DNA of 45,801 bases from contig CAJJDP010000172.1 in the NCBI GenBank assembly GCA_905182995.1, positions 1 through 45,801 on the forward strand, given 5' to 3'. Each line of letters begins with the position of its first letter. The stretch's first letter is position 1. The translations under genes were made by a program, and so were the position numbers. Below are positions 12,270 through 25,899 of the stretch, piece after piece. This DNA comes from Paramecium octaurelia. Taxonomy: Eukaryota > Ciliophora > Oligohymenophorea > Peniculida > Parameciidae. The notes beneath the pieces were generated by a model. The model saw nothing but the letters and a program-made list of their open reading frames with translations, had not been told where the DNA came from and did not search any database.

Positions 12270-14356
12270 TGTGGATTTAGTTTTCACGTAGCATGATTTG
12301 GAGAAGAAAATGAGTTTGCTTAACTAAGAGAGTTAACAATCTAAAGTTCAGTCTCAATTTTCTGAAACAATTTTCAGGTTCTAAAATTAAAACTATTCCT
12401 ACTAGGTTTTATCTTATGTTAAAAATTTGCACATACAACCTCTCAAGTAATATCGCTCAACTTAATAAAAGATTTGTGATAATTTTCTTGCAATGGGCTT
12501 ACTAGAAGAATTCTTCAAATGATATTAATCTTTGTATAAATTAGGATCGGTTATCATGAATGCTCCTTTGTTAATAACCCGTATTCATTTCGATTATCTC
12601 CTAAATATTTATTAATGTCTATAAATCATTTTGACTGTGTCTGTTCAAACATAAGTATCATTTATAACAACTGTAATACTTTAAACTCTTCTTATATGAA
12701 GACATTTGTTCATCATGTACATGTAGTGATTCTTGACAGATAATTTATCTACAATTTAATGAATTTGATTTTTTTGTTCACATTGCTTTTTTGCATAATA
12801 GCATTTCATAGCTACTATTTCTTATCCTATTTTGCAAAAATGTGAAATAGATGTGATGAAGACAACAATAAAGATTTTACAAGAAATAGATATGACAGCA
12901 ATGCTTTGTTGTTCTGCAATTAAAAAAAATCCTTATCAGTCCTTTCATGTGTGATGAAGATGTAGTTGACAACACTGCTCTTTTTCACAAGATGCATAGA
13001 TGAAAAGTTCCTTATAAAGAATTTTCTTAGCAATCTCTAAACTGTTCAGATGTCCTTGTATGGGCGTGTTACACTGGTGATAGTTCTTTTTATACATGAT
13101 AAATATCATCTTTGGATAAATTTCTAGTGTTTCAAGTAAGCTAAATAGATACGAAGTAAATTGAGTCATCTTAACATCAGGTTTCAGATGATAATTTTTA
13201 TCCTTTTTTTAAAGACTAAATCAATATGTACGATTTATCCAACTAAGGTCATCCAGTTGTAATTTTTGGCTTTATTCATATATAATAAGGCTTCAATCAA
13301 GTAAATTTAAATCTTACTACTTATGTAGTAACATTTGCAGTTCAAATTGATTCCCCAAAAAAATTAGATCTAATTAACAGTTAATTAATTGAAAGGATTA
13401 TCAAATTTATAAGGAGCAGTGAAACTTAAAACTGTTGTCTATAATTTTATGGAGTTAGATAATTGGTTTTAAACAAACTCAATAATTCTGATCATATAAG
13501 CTCAACTATTGTTAGCATTCAATCTAAAGGTTTTATTGAATTTTGAGAATCTTTTTTAATGAGTTGTTTTTGAACTATTTTCTAAAATCTCATGTCTTAA
13601 AAAAAATGTATACCTTCAGGTATTCCTTGCTAAACCTTCTAGATTCTGTTGACTTCATGAGAGTCTTTAGCAACTTCATTGTATTTGGTGGTTTCTGTTT
13701 AAATGCCAATTCATATATGTCGAGCTTTATTTCTTGCCGTTTTCTAATCATAGTTTGACCTTTGTATAATTGTAATTTACACGAAGTTTGAAGCTAATAT
13801 TATTAATAATTTAGGTTGTGAACGAAATGGTTTTTTATTTGTCCTAACAATCAATATTTAAGTTTGAAGTATCTTTGTAATTAAATTTTGTCATTGAATT
13901 ACCACTATTCCAGAAGTATTCTTGCAAAATTTTGGGCCACAATTACATATAAGCTTTTCATGTTGTAGAACCGGCGATAAAAAGGGTGATGGCTACAGAT
14001 AATATAGCTCAAATTCAATAAGGACAAGAGTGTCCAATTTATATAACTCATTGTCGCAACGGCTTAACCATTGGACATGCATTAATCATATTCTTTATCC
14101 TTAACCGCTGCAATTACTTAAACCTTTCAATTTGAGCTGCCAATAATTACATTGAGGAGGTGCTATTGCACACACATGCAGATGTTCTGCAAAACTCTAA
14201 CAATTTAATAAAATGATATTCTGATGATTAGACAGGAGGCGATAGTTGATCAGCTTGAATTTTATGTGATGTTGAGTAATGCACGCACAATTATTGAATA
14301 TTATCTACAGGTAGTGGTGGTCATCCTTTAGCCATTGATCCTGTTGTTGGTCTCTT

Positions 14357-14380
14357 CAGGAGGAACGTTGCTTCTTTCTT
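14357..14380 (+). repeat. Dispersed short repeat, copy 3
   Basis: A CAGGAGGAACGTTGCTTC string followed by TTTCTT, resembling the copies at 4366 and 12,246. Confidence 0.35.
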
Positions 14381-16499
14381 TTGGATTTTGTTTGCGTCTG
14401 GCTTCTGCTTTCTCTTGGAGACAATTTTCAATTATTGCAGATATCTTGTTACTGCTTAGAATACTTTTGATCATCTGAATCATACGTCTTATTGTGATGG
14501 TACGCAAGCTTCATTCAATGCTGGTCGCTATATCTGTTGTTTTTCTTATGCTAATTGTAATATATGCATTGATTTTAAATGCATGCTCTTATTCTTAATA
14601 TATACATCTTCCAGTGCATACACAATAAATGAGTGCATTTATACTCCTCTTTAAAGAATGCTTCACATAAAGTAATTGTTCAATGATACAACATGTTATT
14701 TTTTAAGGATAATTCTAGAGCAAATCAATGCACAACTTTTCCATACACATACGCATATATATAGATGAAATGTCAAAATTAATTCCTATGAGTCCATATC
14801 TAGTTGTCTTTTTTGTATTGGTCCAAATTCTAGGAGGTTATCCTTATTTGACCCGTGAATGACGTTTAAGAGAGCAATCCATAAGACGATCTTAGGATTG
14901 CCACCTTCATTATGCCTTTAAGAAGTTAGATCCATTCCAAAAATAGCTCAAGCAGGATATGACTACCTCAGCAAAATATACAACCATAATTTCTTGCCTA
15001 AGAATCCTGTCTCAGCATGGATCATGGTAAGGGTATTCTGGCTCGCTTATCTATGTCTTCCCAATTTTCTTGAGGTCTCTAGACCTTATAAGCTAATAAA
15101 GATTAGGAACTAATAATTCTTCAATCTCTTCTAGACCAATTTTGGAAAAGAATTTTATATAATAAAAACAAATGTGTTTTCAATATGATAGTAAGCCTGC
15201 AATTTCTTGATATCGATCGACCTCTAATATATGTAGTTGAAGTAAACAACCTAAATTCAACCACTGAATTCACTGATTGGTGTGATACTTCTTTGTTTCA
15301 GGTTTCAAGTAATCTTTATTATGTTCAACTTATTGTTTGCTGGCAGCTTATTCATAAAAAATCGCTCCCGTTTCACATGTTGTAGGATATATGGTTCATT
15401 TGAATCTGTATGATTTTATTTTCTAAAGTATCGTAGAGGGTTTTTCTCCTAGATCGAAGGTATGTTCTCCAAAATATTTTTCATATGCTTAGCATACTCT
15501 ATAGACACATTCTAATTCATTTATAAACAGCATAATTAGATTAAATAGGATGTATGTAACGCAATAACACATTAATCGAGGTCTGCAAAAAATTAATGAC
15601 CCCTCAAAATCATTGTTCAAGGCATTCTAACAAAGGATTCATATAAAATTGGATAATGTTCTGATTCTGATTATAGCCTGTCTGTAAGAACAGCTAGCTA
15701 ACACATGAGCTGCTAGCCAAGCCTCGACATTTTGAATATCGTAATTAATTTTCACTTGTGATTAATTCACTAGTAATTCAAACTACATATATGTGTGTAC
15801 AATCTACAGAATGGATGAATCCACTTAAACTTAATACTTGAAATTTTTTTTGAAAGATATCTTAAGACTACCTTTTTTGATGAGAGCAATAATTTGAGGC
15901 CTTGTAATTTGTGATTCATTCTGTAAGTTATTTCCTGATTCTGTGGTTAGGATAAATGTACTTCCATCTTATTGAAGTTAATTACCTACGCATAAGTTTT
16001 AGATGATGCTAAATGGAAATTATTTAAAAACAAAGTATTTTATGGTGATTCTTCATCTACTGTTTACAACTATTGTCTATCCAACTGGTGAGTCCCTTTA
16101 AGAAATAAAATTAAGCTCAAGCTTAAGCATAGGGGTAGATATATAAGTTGGTCTAAATGACACATAAAATTAATGATAGGAGTAAATGTTAATTTAAAAA
16201 CTGTTGACTGAATATATTTTTGATTTATTTTTTTTAAATAATTGCAAATATAGTAGTTAAAACCTACTACTAATAATTACTAATTTAATCTTAAGTACAT
16301 TTTCATTTGATTTTTAAATTAGAAAAAGGGATTTATAAAATATTTATACGAAGTACGATAAACTTTAGAAACAAAATATAATATATAAATCCTCTTTTAT
16401 ATTGTATATATAGATTTATATATCCCTTACTAAATCATATATTACATTACTTATTTAATCCAATATTAACTCCCTTATTAATTCACTTTATATATTTTT

Positions 16500-16800
16500 T
16501 ATTAATTTGCCAAATTCATCCCATTTTTCAACACCTATTTCATTCTCTATTTCTTCGCTTAGTTCATCACATATTTAATCGCCTTCTTCTTTGCCTTTTT
16601 TATCATCTATTTCATTGCCTATTTTATTGTTTATTTAATCATCTAGTATTTGCCTATTTAATCACATAATTATTTGCCTATTTTATCACATATGTTACAT
16701 CAAACTATTTATCACCTATTTATCATCACCTATTCCATCACATATTTTCATGACTATTTTATCGCCACTTCCATCGCCAAATAGGCATTCCTAAATAGGG
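16500..16800 (-). repeat. Degenerate minisatellite, acidic D/E-I-G repeat on the minus strand
   Basis: The plus strand repeats variants of CATCRCCTATTTTATC with irregular spacing over about 300 bp. On the minus strand this is GATAAAATAGGC-like units, read as D-[KE]-I-G in whichever frame is open. Short in-register runs are seen (GDGSGDKI, CDGIGDD, NNKIGNEIDD, CDELSEEIENEIG), but the register changes and TGA codons intervene between runs. This is either a non-coding minisatellite or the relic of an acidic repeat protein decayed by unit-length changes. The adjoining ~90 codons at 16.3-16.5 kb remain open but AT-driven. Confidence 0.55.
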
Positions 16801-19800
16801 GTTCATCAAAATTGTAAATTTTGTAAAGGCTCGACCAAATTACTGACGTCTTAGATCATATGCCAGTCTTAACCAAACCCAGAAATTCATTATTTTACAA
16901 TGAGTTATTTGGCAGAGCAGTTAGCGCAACAATGTAAACATACAGAACCGAATGATAAATATTAACTGCAGTTTAAAATTGCATCCCATAAAAATTATAG
17001 TAATTGTTGCAGCACAACTATTGATAGATATTAATAGTATGTCTCGCTTAAAAATTTTATAAGTTCAAACTGATATCCTATGTAATTAGTTTGACAATGT
17101 CTTGTAAAAATAGGAAAGAAGTATGACATTAAGCAGTATACAAGTTAATGAATAATAGCAACAATTATGGTATATTTCTCATAATGGAACTGACATATTG
17201 TAAACAAATTTACGAAGTTTCATATATTAATATGCATCATATTGATTAGCAGACCGACCCAGATGATTAGTATGATACAAAAGTTGAGCAAACTTTAGCA
17301 TCTGATCCTTTATTATTGCAGAAACATATCATAATAACTATATATTTGTGATTATAGCTGCAATACCATGAATACATTAAGTAGCCGATGCAAATCACTA
17401 ACAAAAGAGCTTAACTCAAAATTGTAGGTTATCACTCTTGTTGATGGAGTATAAAAATTAAGAGCACTGATAAGGTATAGCAGAATAGATGGACATTAAG
17501 AAAAACTCACAATACATCCTCATCTAATATTTGTAAAAATTCTCAAGTAGTAGGATCCATAGATGATGCAGTTATTTCAGTATTTTATGCAAGATTATGA
17601 TTCATGTGTATAGAGCATCTATTTAATTCTCATAAATATGCACAACTACATGATAATTCAGTAATACAGACCAAAAATATACAAGATGCTGTGGAACTAG
17701 AATTTGTATAGTAAAATATATAGCAAATGAATAATTTGTAGTATCAAATGAAATAGTAATTGCACGTTGAATTTAGGTAATTGCAAAATATATAGCATAA
17801 GGGGCTGTGTTGGACGTTATTCAACTATTTATAGAGTTATTTCAATAAGGGAAAATTGTTAATTATATGTTTAGTTATTCAACTAAAATTTATGCTATTT
17901 ATTTAATTATTAGATCTTTAAGGCATGGATGCATATCAATGCTACTTCTCACCAACTGGATAAACGTCTTGGAACATATTTTATTACCAGTAGTGGAAAG
18001 GATAAATTCTAGGATTTTCCCTCACCATACTTTTATAGTTTATTGATGGTCTTTTACTCAAACTCATCGTTTGTTATTAAATATGAGAATGTTTTTGCTC
18101 GATATACATTGAAGTAACTACTTTCCAAATATTTAATATCTAATATGATTGATTCTACAAGGATGATGCTGCTTGCACTAGTTGGAGTTTCAAATACCTC
18201 ATGTAGTCATCATGTTTATTTAAATAACAGCGTGCAAATGAGGTTATGTGTGTCTCCTAAAATTATAATGGTTAGTCTCAAACTTAACCTTATTTATATG
18301 AGAATTATCAAACTCAATGTTGGCCTTGTAAGGACTATCAAGCTTGCAATTGATCTATTTTAAGCTGCGATGCTAATTCTTTTTAAATCTTGCACTTGAT
18401 ATTTAGATGTTAAATGGCAAGCATCCTAGCATAAAATATAGAGGTCATCCACTATTAATTTCTATCACTTACTGTGTTTTAAGTTTGAACCGAAGTACAG
18501 ATACTTTTTCAATGCAACTAATGTGAAAAAACTTCATTTTCTAACTATTGCGTTATTCCATTCAATTATTGAGTTAATTACACTGTTTTCATTTAAAAGT
18601 TCAACTAATTAGCATGTACCAATCGCATATCTTGTATTATTGACCTTCATCTAACTCTCAAATAACGTCTTCTAAATTTAGCAGATAACAATATTGTTAA
18701 CTTATTTCTCAAATAGTAAAGCTAGATAAATTTACACTTTCTTAATAGTTCTTAATAAATATTACAAAAATACCCTTCCAGAATTTGCTCTTTTTTCTAA
18801 CATGATTTACTTTCATTTTTCGACTAATTGTACTAAGTGTAATTTATGCATTTCTATCTACTAATACGATGATGACTTATGACTTGATGCTGAACTCCTT
18901 AATGAATAGGATTGGATTAGCTAATATTGTACATGCATTTCAGGATATTATCATTATCCTAAAGCCTCTCAATAAAATGAACATCATATTATTATTAAAC
19001 ATTTTATTTAATACATTTAGCACCAAGTGCATAGAAACTTATGAAGCCATGAATTATGGCAATCATCTAAAGGATACTTCCCAAATATCAATTGCGATTC
19101 ACATGTGGCTCTTTTAGGAGTATTTGGGTACTTTTTCAATTCGAAGTGTGGTTGATATTATTAGACATCATCTGGTTTTCAAACATCTCTTCCTGATAAG
19201 AGTTAAATATTCCTAATGTATTTTGGTCATAGCAAAGATAGTACTTATTATTCAATCACTTCTAATCCTAATATTTGGAGACATTCTAAATCCCCTAGTA
19301 ACTCTATTTATATGATGATGGATTCCATCTAAATAAAAGAATGCATACCAAATGCAAACTTGAATATTAACTTGCTCAATCTTACATCTGATTGACTCTA
19401 TTTATCTAGGAACAACTCTTGCGTAAATATCATTCTCCTAAAAAAATTCGCAGTCCCAGCATATAGCATTTTATGGTCTAAGTTTTTCCAATAATAACTT
19501 CAAAGAATTAAGAGCATAGCATTTTTAAATCTATGTAGAAAAAGAAATACAATCTAACCTTCTATCAACTTTTACACTTTCTCAATTATACAAGATCAAC
19601 TTAAAATCATAAATTACACATATCATATCGCTACCATACTAATAGCATTGCGTTAGGACATTGCAGTAAATTTCTAGCAAATTTTATTTAAGAATTATGC
19701 AAAACGGCACATGTTAATTATAATTAAATGAACCGCTGAAATATATATGATGGACTATTTAACTTCACTCCGAAGAAGCAAGATACAATTATACTATCAT

Positions 19801-22479
19801 ATTTTCTAATGATCAATAAGGTAGTTGGGCAATATTAATTACAAATATTAAACTCGATAAAAACAATTCGCATCTACTCCTTCAAAACTATATTTAAACA
19901 GAGTGAATTATCAGGCTATTTTGCATAAATAGAAGCCAGTAGTCTATCTTTAAATTACTTAGCAGAAATTTGGATGGCTCTCCATTAATCACAACTAATA
20001 TTCTACTATTCATGCGCTTATTATAAAGATAATTAACATACTCAATTTGTAGTAATCAATCTTTGAATATGGCTTTTATAGATCTATATACTTTACATTT
20101 AACTTAAATGTTCAGATCTTGTGGAAGAAAACACTCACCTCTCAATTTTGGAGTTTCTTTAGTATCATGGACTGCTCTTGCAATTATTCGAACTAGTATA
20201 AGCAATTATGATTTAATCTGTGCCTCCTCCTATGTAAAAGTGCATAAAAATTTGTAATCATGCAAAAGCTATCGCGGATCAGGAATGTAAATTATTATTT
20301 GAACAGAACATAATGTAAGAATCTTGACTGACTTGTTATTATTGTTCCATCTGATATATACCTTGCGCATTTGAATACTCACATATGTCAATTCCTCTTT
20401 GCTTAATAATTTTAACTTTTTTGTTGGTTACATTTACTAGGATGATGGAATATCAATTATTATGTCTCATCAGCATCTAAACTTAAACTTTGCATTTATT
20501 ATTATTATTAATAACACATACATCTCTACAGCTCTCAGAGAATGATCCACTAACTTTTTCCTAATATTTAGAATGAATAATTACTGGATGCACGCTAGAA
20601 AATTTGAAATAAGTGAGACTAATGGATATGTATTTTTCCATTTATAATAATATAAAGCTGAAGCACATCAGCGAATTTAACTTTGAGCGTGATTTTCTGA
20701 TGCCTCCAAAACTCCAGTAGTTACTCATTGTAAATTCGCACCAAATGCACTGTAACACTATTGTAACGTTGATCCTATAATGTCTTGATGGCTAACTTCT
20801 TCTATGAGAATTGAATTTTATAATCTGAAGGTGCAAATTGAAAGTTATGTCACAAACACAACTTATGTAATTCATCCCTAATTGCATCAGCAGCTCTATG
20901 TTCGTTCTTCCATAGACTTGCATTATATGTGACTTTTTGATTACCCTTCAATTTTATTTATTTTAAACTATCCTTCAAACCTTCAACAATTTAGGTTATA
21001 AATACGTTCAAGCTCGATGGTCTTAAATTAAATTACAAATACTACATACTTTCGTTTTTTTTTTGAAGCAATCAATTTTCAAAATGCAAATTAAAGGATT
21101 CTTTTGCTGCAACTTTGTAAAAATTTTGTATTTGTAAATAATTTTAGAATGATAATTCACATCAATAATTTCATTGTCAAAACATATCAGAACTATGAAT
21201 AAGTTGAGGGCTGACTTACTTTTGAACAAGACATTAATTTTATTATAATGAAACATCTATTACAAGATGGATAATTTGTTACTCCTGTGGTTGATAGTTT
21301 ATTTTGAATGAAATAGCCCTTATCACTAAACTATTGGAGTGCTTATCTTCAATATCACACTTTTGATTATTGTTACTATTAAATGGGTAAAAACTAATTT
21401 CCTGATCAATATAAATTGGAGCAAAAAAAATACCTAAACATCTTGTTTTGATGGATATTATTTTTTGCTCAACACTTATCTAAATTTACCTTTTTGCCAA
21501 ATATGAAAAATAAGTTCTATCGGTGTCACAAACCTAATACAAAGTTGCTTCTATTGCTGATGCTACTTCTACAGCTTTTATAACTCAAAAGTTGCCTACC
21601 TTCTGAATGATGATGATGGATTCATTAAAATGGATTTAATAAGTTATGAGGTTGCCAAATCAATCCTATTCGTAACATTAGTAGTTTTATATTGCTGCTA
21701 AAAATATACAATTTGTTTCAATAATGATATTTCTTTTGCTGATAATACAAGTTTTAAGTGTAAATTTCATTCCAAATATCCACTTGATTCTTGCTCAAAG
21801 CAAGTACTTAAATTGCCTGTTTAAATATGCAAATTACATTTCTTTTTGTAAACATCTGGTAATGCTTACTCTTATCGAGGTGTATACAAAAGTGTACATA
21901 CTTTTGTTCCACTTGTAATCCTCACGAATTAATGCATTTTTTATTGCTGAATGATAGTAATTACACTGTTCGACAGCTTCCAGCAAATTTAATATAGGAA
22001 TTTATTTAATATGCTAAATACTTCCTTTTATATTCTCCTAAATATTTAAAAAGTTATTTCCTCAACTGAGGTGAGTTTGTATATTGTAATTTGATTTCAA
22101 CTCTTTTTTTAATTTAGTATTACTTCTCTCAACAAATTCAATTATTATGCTTTATGGGGATTTTCAATATTGTACATGTCATCAAGAAATATATCTAAGT
22201 GTTTCATCGCCTTCTAATAAAATTTGAGGAATATGTTCAAAAATTTGTGCAACCGCTGGATAATTTTTTTTAAAGGAAGCAGCAGGTTTTCAAAAGAAGG
22301 AAGTGGAAAACAATGATTTTTATTGCCTTTTGATATATATATTTATAAAATAAGTAATAAGTGTATATATTATAAAATGAAATGTGATTGTTTGGTATTT
22401 GTGCAAAGGAAAAAAAAGACAATTTAGGAAAAATTTAATTCAGAAGAGTATTTTTTCTTAAATCGACAAGCCTTCTAAT
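16801..22479. other. Gene-empty stretch of about 5.7 kb
   Basis: No intact gene recognised. Around 18.15-18.40 kb the plus strand has cysteine-rich short runs in different frames (for example CWPCKDYQACN, SILSCDA), again compatible with decayed cysteine-rich coding sequence. No RNA gene or ordered repeat was seen. Confidence 0.4.
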
Positions 22480-22866
22480 ATGAAAAAGGGTTTCTAAACA
22501 TTCGCAGGTGATTACCCAAAAAGACTTGACTCACTACTCTAATTATGCCAAATGGAGAGGACCTCATTGTTGCAATCAGGACGAATCTAATTAGAGACTT
22601 AAGGCTGCCACACCAAATAATACTTCTAAATGGCTGGAAAGCAAAACTCTTCATTCTCCATCAATTCCCCTATTTTATATCCTTCCACCTACCTTTCCTC
22701 CTAGTAAAAATAAAAACGAAATTGTTTTTCTTCTCTTTATATCCAAACAAAAATTTTCATGTTACAAATTTTATTCCAAATACCACACAACAAAATCTCA
22801 TTTAAATCATATCCATAAAGTGTCTATTCATCATTATTTTTTAAAAGGGAAGCCTAAAGAGGATGA
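22480..22866 (+). CDS. Hypothetical 128-codon open frame
   Basis: ATG at 22,480 to TGA 22,864-22,866, containing many in-frame TAA/TAG (Gln) codons, with a Ser/Gln/Lys-rich composition. A second plus frame over the same bases is also open with few TAA/TAG codons and fairly protein-like, so the choice of frame is uncertain. It would converge on the WD40 gene ending at 23,046, leaving 179 bp between stops. No family recognised; this may be chance in a region poor in TGA. Confidence 0.25.
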
Positions 22867-23045
22867 AGCTTCTGTACTAAGAGTCAGAGATGTGATAAGT
22901 ACAAAAATTTTTAATTGTATTATAGTTATGGTTTAATTCTAAACACTGCAGCATGGTGTCAGAAATTGTTTGGCCTTGTTTAAAAAAATCCAAAAATGAT
23001 TGTATTCTATTGTAAAATTTTATTTTGTATTATAATTAATAATAA

Positions 23046-25724
23046 TCAATCTTATTATTTTTTTAATCCAATTTAGTTTTTTAAAATATAACTTCCTCTT
23101 TATTTAAATAATTCCCTTAAGTCGATGCCAGTTAAATTAACAAATTCTCCTTTCAAAATGAGTGCTCCTTATGATTAAAATATAAGCTATTTTGATATCA
23201 GAAGGATAGAAACTAAAAAATAATCAAAAATAGATACCACTTTCTAAGCAAGGGTTGTTGTTAAAAATTTGAGGTTAAATTTATGTTAAAATTACTTTGT
23301 AATGATTATCTGAAGATAACTTTTATTATCCTGTCTAAACATCCCATAAACGGATAGAGTTATCTAAACTACCAGATGCTAATGTAGTACCATCAGGAGA
23401 GTAACAAATTGATAAAACATATGATGAATGACCATCTAATTTGGCTTTTTATTTTCCTGTTTTAACATCCCATAAACGGACAGAGTTATCCCTACTACCA
23501 GATGCTAATGTAGTACCATCAGGAGAGTAACAAATTGAATTAACACTATTTGAATGACCATCTAATTTGGCTTTTTATTATCCTGTCTTAACATCCCATA
23601 AACGGGTAGAGTTATCTCCACTACCAGATGCTAATGTAGTACCATCAGGAGAGAAGTTAACTGAATAAACAGGTTCTGAATGACCAATTAATTTAGATAT
23701 TTATTATCCTGTCTTAAAATCCCATAAACGGATAGAGTTATCTCCACTACCAGATGCTAGTGTAGTACCATCAGGAGAGAAACTGACTGAATAAACAATT
23801 CTTGAACGGCCAATTAATAAAGATATTTATTATCCTGTAATAACATTCCATAAGCGGATAGAGTTATCTGAACTACCAGACGCCAGTGTAGTACCTTCAG
23901 GAGAGAAATTGACTGAATTAACTGTGTTAGAATGACCATCTAACTTAGACTTTTATTATCCTACTTTAACATCCCATAGACGAATAGACTTATCTACACT
24001 ACCAGATGCTAATATAGAACCATCAGGAGAGTAATTGACTGAAGTAACATAATTTGAATGACCATCTAATTTAGCTATTTATTATCCTGTCTTAACATCC
24101 CATAAACGGATAGACTTATCGTGACTACCAGATGCTAATGTAGTACCATCAGGAGAGAAGTTGACTGAGTTAACATTATATGAATGACCATCTAATTTGG
24201 TTTTGTATTATCCTGTCTTAACATCCCATAAACGGATGGACTTATCCTAACTACCAGATGCTAGTATAGTACTATCAGGAGAAAAATTGATTGAATATAC
24301 CCCTGATGAGTGACCATCCAATTTGGCTTTTTATTAGCCTGAGTTAACATCCCATAAACGGATAGAGTTATCCGAACTACCAGATGCTAAGGTAGTACCA
24401 TCAGGAGAGAAATTGACTGACAACACAAAATGTGAATGACCATTTATTTTGACTTTTTATTATCTAGTCTTAACATCCCATAAACTGATAGATTTATCAT
24501 AACTACCAGATGCTAATGTAGTACCATCAGGAGAGTAATTGACTGACATAACATAACTTGAATGGCCATCTAATTTGGCTTTTTATTATCCAGTCATAAC
24601 ATCCCATAAACGGATAGAGGTATCATAACTACCAGATGCTAATGTAATACCATCAGGAGAGAAATTGACTGACATTACATAATGCGAATGACCATTTAAT
24701 TTGGCTTTTAATTATCCTGTCTTAATATCCCACAAACTGATAGACTTATCGGAACTACCAGATGCTAATGTAGCACCATCAGAAGAGAAACATATTGAAG
24801 CTATGGCGCTAGTATGACCTATTTTTTTAGATATTTATTTTCCTGTTCTCAGATTCCATAAATACACAAATTTTCTGCTGCTGAAAGCTAATGTATTATT
24901 ATTGTTTGAGAAGTATCCTGATTTTACTTACCCCTTTGTTCTGATTATCTACTTTATCTTACCTGTTTTCACATCCCACGAACAAATGGATTCATCATCA
25001 CTGAATGATACGAATGACTTACCATCCAAAAAAAAATAAACTTAATTGACTTTGTTTCTATGCCCATTAAATATACGTAACTCATTTATTCTTAAATTTC
25101 TCCACTTACAATTTAATAATTTGGCTTAATTCAAACTCATTCCACTAATAATGACATTGTCAAATTCTGATCCACTTAAGTCACATCTTACCAAATTAGC
25201 TCCTATTAAGGAAGTATTTCTAATTCTTATATTTTCAAAACATTATTCCTTCAAATCAACTTTCATTTAAACTAGTAAATAAAGAGAATTTGATCCACAT
25301 TAAATAAATCTTTCATCTAAAGCAGTAAGATGAACTAAAAATTTTAGATATTCTATAATCTTCTTGTTCTTTGATATGTTAGTGATCAGGTTTTCATTCT
25401 CTTTTTAGTATTCTTCTGCAGAGTAATCTTCTTAATTAAAATCATGATCTTTAATTTTGTTGAGAACTTCTATTATTCTCTTAATCTTGTTATTTCCAGC
25501 ATTTGTAATCCATTCCTTATTAATTAACTATACATTTGTACATGTTATATGTCTTATGTGTATTGTCTTAGATTTTTAATTTTTGAAAGAAATTATATAC
25601 AATCTAAAATATTCTCCCTTTTGAATATCTAAATGAGGGTTAGGAAGACTAATTCATCAAATTCTTTAGATGAAGCTAAGATCCCATACAAATCTTCATG
25701 ATCCTCAAAGTCAAAACACCACAT
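23046..25724 (-). CDS. Pentapeptide plus 14x WD40 repeat protein, paralogue A
   Basis: Three exons, 25,724-25,542, 25,515-23,238 and 23,212-23,046, give 875 codons and a TGA at 23,046-23,048. Residues about 1-160 are mostly helical. Next comes a pentapeptide-type stretch of A(N/D)LxxxxL units (for example [13 protein letters not shown]), then from about residue 206 to 803 fourteen WD40 repeats of ~42 residues, enough for two seven-bladed propellers. Twelve are nearly identical ([29 protein letters not shown]); the two nearest the N-terminus are degenerate. The C-terminal tail ([19 protein letters not shown]) is shared with paralogue B and is reached only after the 25-base intron. WD propellers are binding scaffolds; the ligand is unknown. 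The start at 25,724 is the first ATG of exon 1, but the frame is open further upstream, so it is tentative. Confidence 0.85.
23213..23237 (-). other. 25-bp intron in WD40 gene A
   Basis: On the minus strand it starts GTATC and ends TTTTTTAG, a typical Paramecium intron. Without splicing the frame stops at TGA inside the intron (23,224-23,226). With splicing the protein continues into the conserved tail motif [10 protein letters not shown]. Confidence 0.85.
25516..25541 (-). other. 26-bp candidate intron in WD40 gene A
   Basis: The N-terminal block aligned with paralogue B (for example [14 protein letters not shown] versus [14 protein letters not shown]) and the following helical block are in different frames. 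A 26-base GTACAA...AATAAG segment between them restores a single frame. It ends AAG rather than the usual TAG, so the exact boundary is uncertain. Confidence 0.55.
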
Positions 25725-25899
25725 TTTTCCTAATTTAAAAATAATATTGAATTTATATTCTTTATTTAAAATTTTATTTACTATAAATTCAAAAAGTATC
25801 TTTTTACGTTTTCGATTAAGGTAGCTAGCTCCTCTTAGTTACATCAAAACATAGGAGCTGTAACAACAGATGTCCCATAATAAGGCAATCAGCTTTAAT

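Larger units (their letters stand above)
8191..16499. other. Gene-empty stretch of about 8.3 kb
   Basis: No intact protein gene was recognised. Base composition is less AT-extreme than the flanks and short Cys-rich or open frames appear in all frames (for example around 14.0-14.2 kb and 12.2-12.5 kb), which may be remnants of cysteine-rich genes. None is continuous enough to call. A hairpin (8985-9029) and copies of a dispersed short repeat are listed separately. No tRNA or rRNA was recognised. Confidence 0.4.

Noticed and set aside
15770..16700. A minus frame of about 290 codons without TGA
   Set aside because: With one stop codon in AT-rich DNA, several frames of this length are expected by chance in 45 kb. 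The translation is Ile/Lys/Asn/Gln-driven with no recognisable domain.
22545..22805. An 86-codon plus frame with no stop of any kind
   Set aside because: The frame starting at 22,480 has an upstream ATG and Gln usage typical of the genome; all plus frames here lack TGA, so openness alone is weak evidence.
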